DNA from: CAYONP01 sp964405335 | GTDB lineage: Bacteria > Armatimonadota > UBA10988 | Reading direction: 5' to 3' | Length of the DNA: 21,840 nt | NCBI GenBank assembly: GCA_964405335.1 | Contig: CAYONP010000093.1 | Coordinates: forward strand, 1-21,840 | In this document: positions 21,668 to 21,840 of the stretch, in pieces | Layout of the letters: every line of letters starts with the position of its first letter | Numbering within the stretch: position 1 is the stretch's first letter | Made by a program: the position numbers and the translations under genes | Notes under the pieces: generated by a model | What the model was told of the DNA's origin: nothing | Database searches by the model: none | What the model saw: the letters and a program-made list of their open reading frames with translations, nothing else

Positions 21668-21840
21668 GTAGCGGCGCGCTGCGCGCGCCGACGTGCGATG
21701 CAGACATCGTTGTTCGGTCCGAAGCACACTGCGCACCACGGCCCGCATCCGTAGCGGCGCGCTGCGCGCGCCGACGTGCGATGCCGACATCGTTGTTCGG
21801 TCCGAAGCACACTGCGCACCACGGCCCGCATCCGTAGCGG
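21668..21840 (+). repeat. 83-bp tandem repeat with GTAG-type REP hairpins, cut by window end
   Basis: Units start with GTAGCGGCGCGCTGCGCGCG at 21668, 21751 and 21834 (the third is cut after 7 nt); the first two differ by one base. Each opens with GTAG plus the hairpin CGGCGCGC-TGC-GCGCGCCG and contains a second small hairpin CGATG-CAGA-CATCG (CGATG-CCGA-CATCG in unit 2). The array probably continues beyond the window. Confidence 0.9.

Larger units (their letters stand above)
21390..21840. other. Right-end intergenic region
   Basis: This 451-bp stretch has no supportable gene. It holds the BlaI-type promoter region (21430-21475) and the 83-bp tandem repeats from 21668. Between about 21480 and 21667 I see nothing recognisable. 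Confidence 0.7.

Noticed and set aside
21518..21831. Minus-strand small frames at the right end
   Set aside because: They run through the 83-bp repeats and produce repeated Arg-rich peptides without a ribosome site.

Overview
The window is high-GC bacterial DNA with a 100-N scaffold gap, so it probably comes from a draft or metagenome-assembled genome. Several features together point to Planctomycetota or a neighbouring lineage: a planctomycete-style prepilin, a PEP-CTERM protein, Tat-type leaders on large unknown proteins, DUF362 and DUF6599-like genes, and many short palindromic repeats. No rRNA or marker protein is present, so this placement is tentative.

Layout. Positions 1-2672 hold a minus-strand operon of four exported or membrane proteins. 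In transcription order these are a MauE-type redox membrane protein fused to two thioredoxin-like domains, a small secreted protein with 14 cysteines, a type IV/II prepilin, and the start of a putative lipoprotein cut by the window edge. Its apparent promoter has a spacer made entirely of CT dinucleotides. Positions 2881-5728 hold three cell-surface genes: a secreted jelly-roll (polysaccharide lyase-like) protein, a PEP-CTERM protein and an Ig-like-domain protein. Two copies of a long palindrome lie among them. Positions 5928-7370 encode a GH4 glycosidase.

Positions 7504-7917 encode a REP-associated tyrosine transposase (RAYT). A degenerate repeat copy precedes it, and a tandem palindromic array runs to 8731, interrupted by the gap. 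Next come a DUF362 protein and a lipoprotein that appears to start at CTG (8837-10710), two inverted pairs of GTAG-type REP elements, a tRNA-Ala(GGC) with a clear promoter, and two overlapping membrane-protein genes (PAP2-like and half-size TSUP).

Positions 12576-20874 are filled by two very large adjacent genes (1552 and 1209 aa) of unknown function, apparently co-transcribed. The first has a Tat-like leader and a poly-glycine hinge. The right end holds a BlaI/MecI-type repressor with a possible operator, followed by an 83-bp tandem GTAG-REP repeat running off the window.

The two best candidates for an undescribed system are the redox/Cys-rich/pilin operon with its possibly phase-variable promoter, and the pair of giant proteins. 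Everything here was read by eye from the sequence; family names come from motif recognition, not searches.
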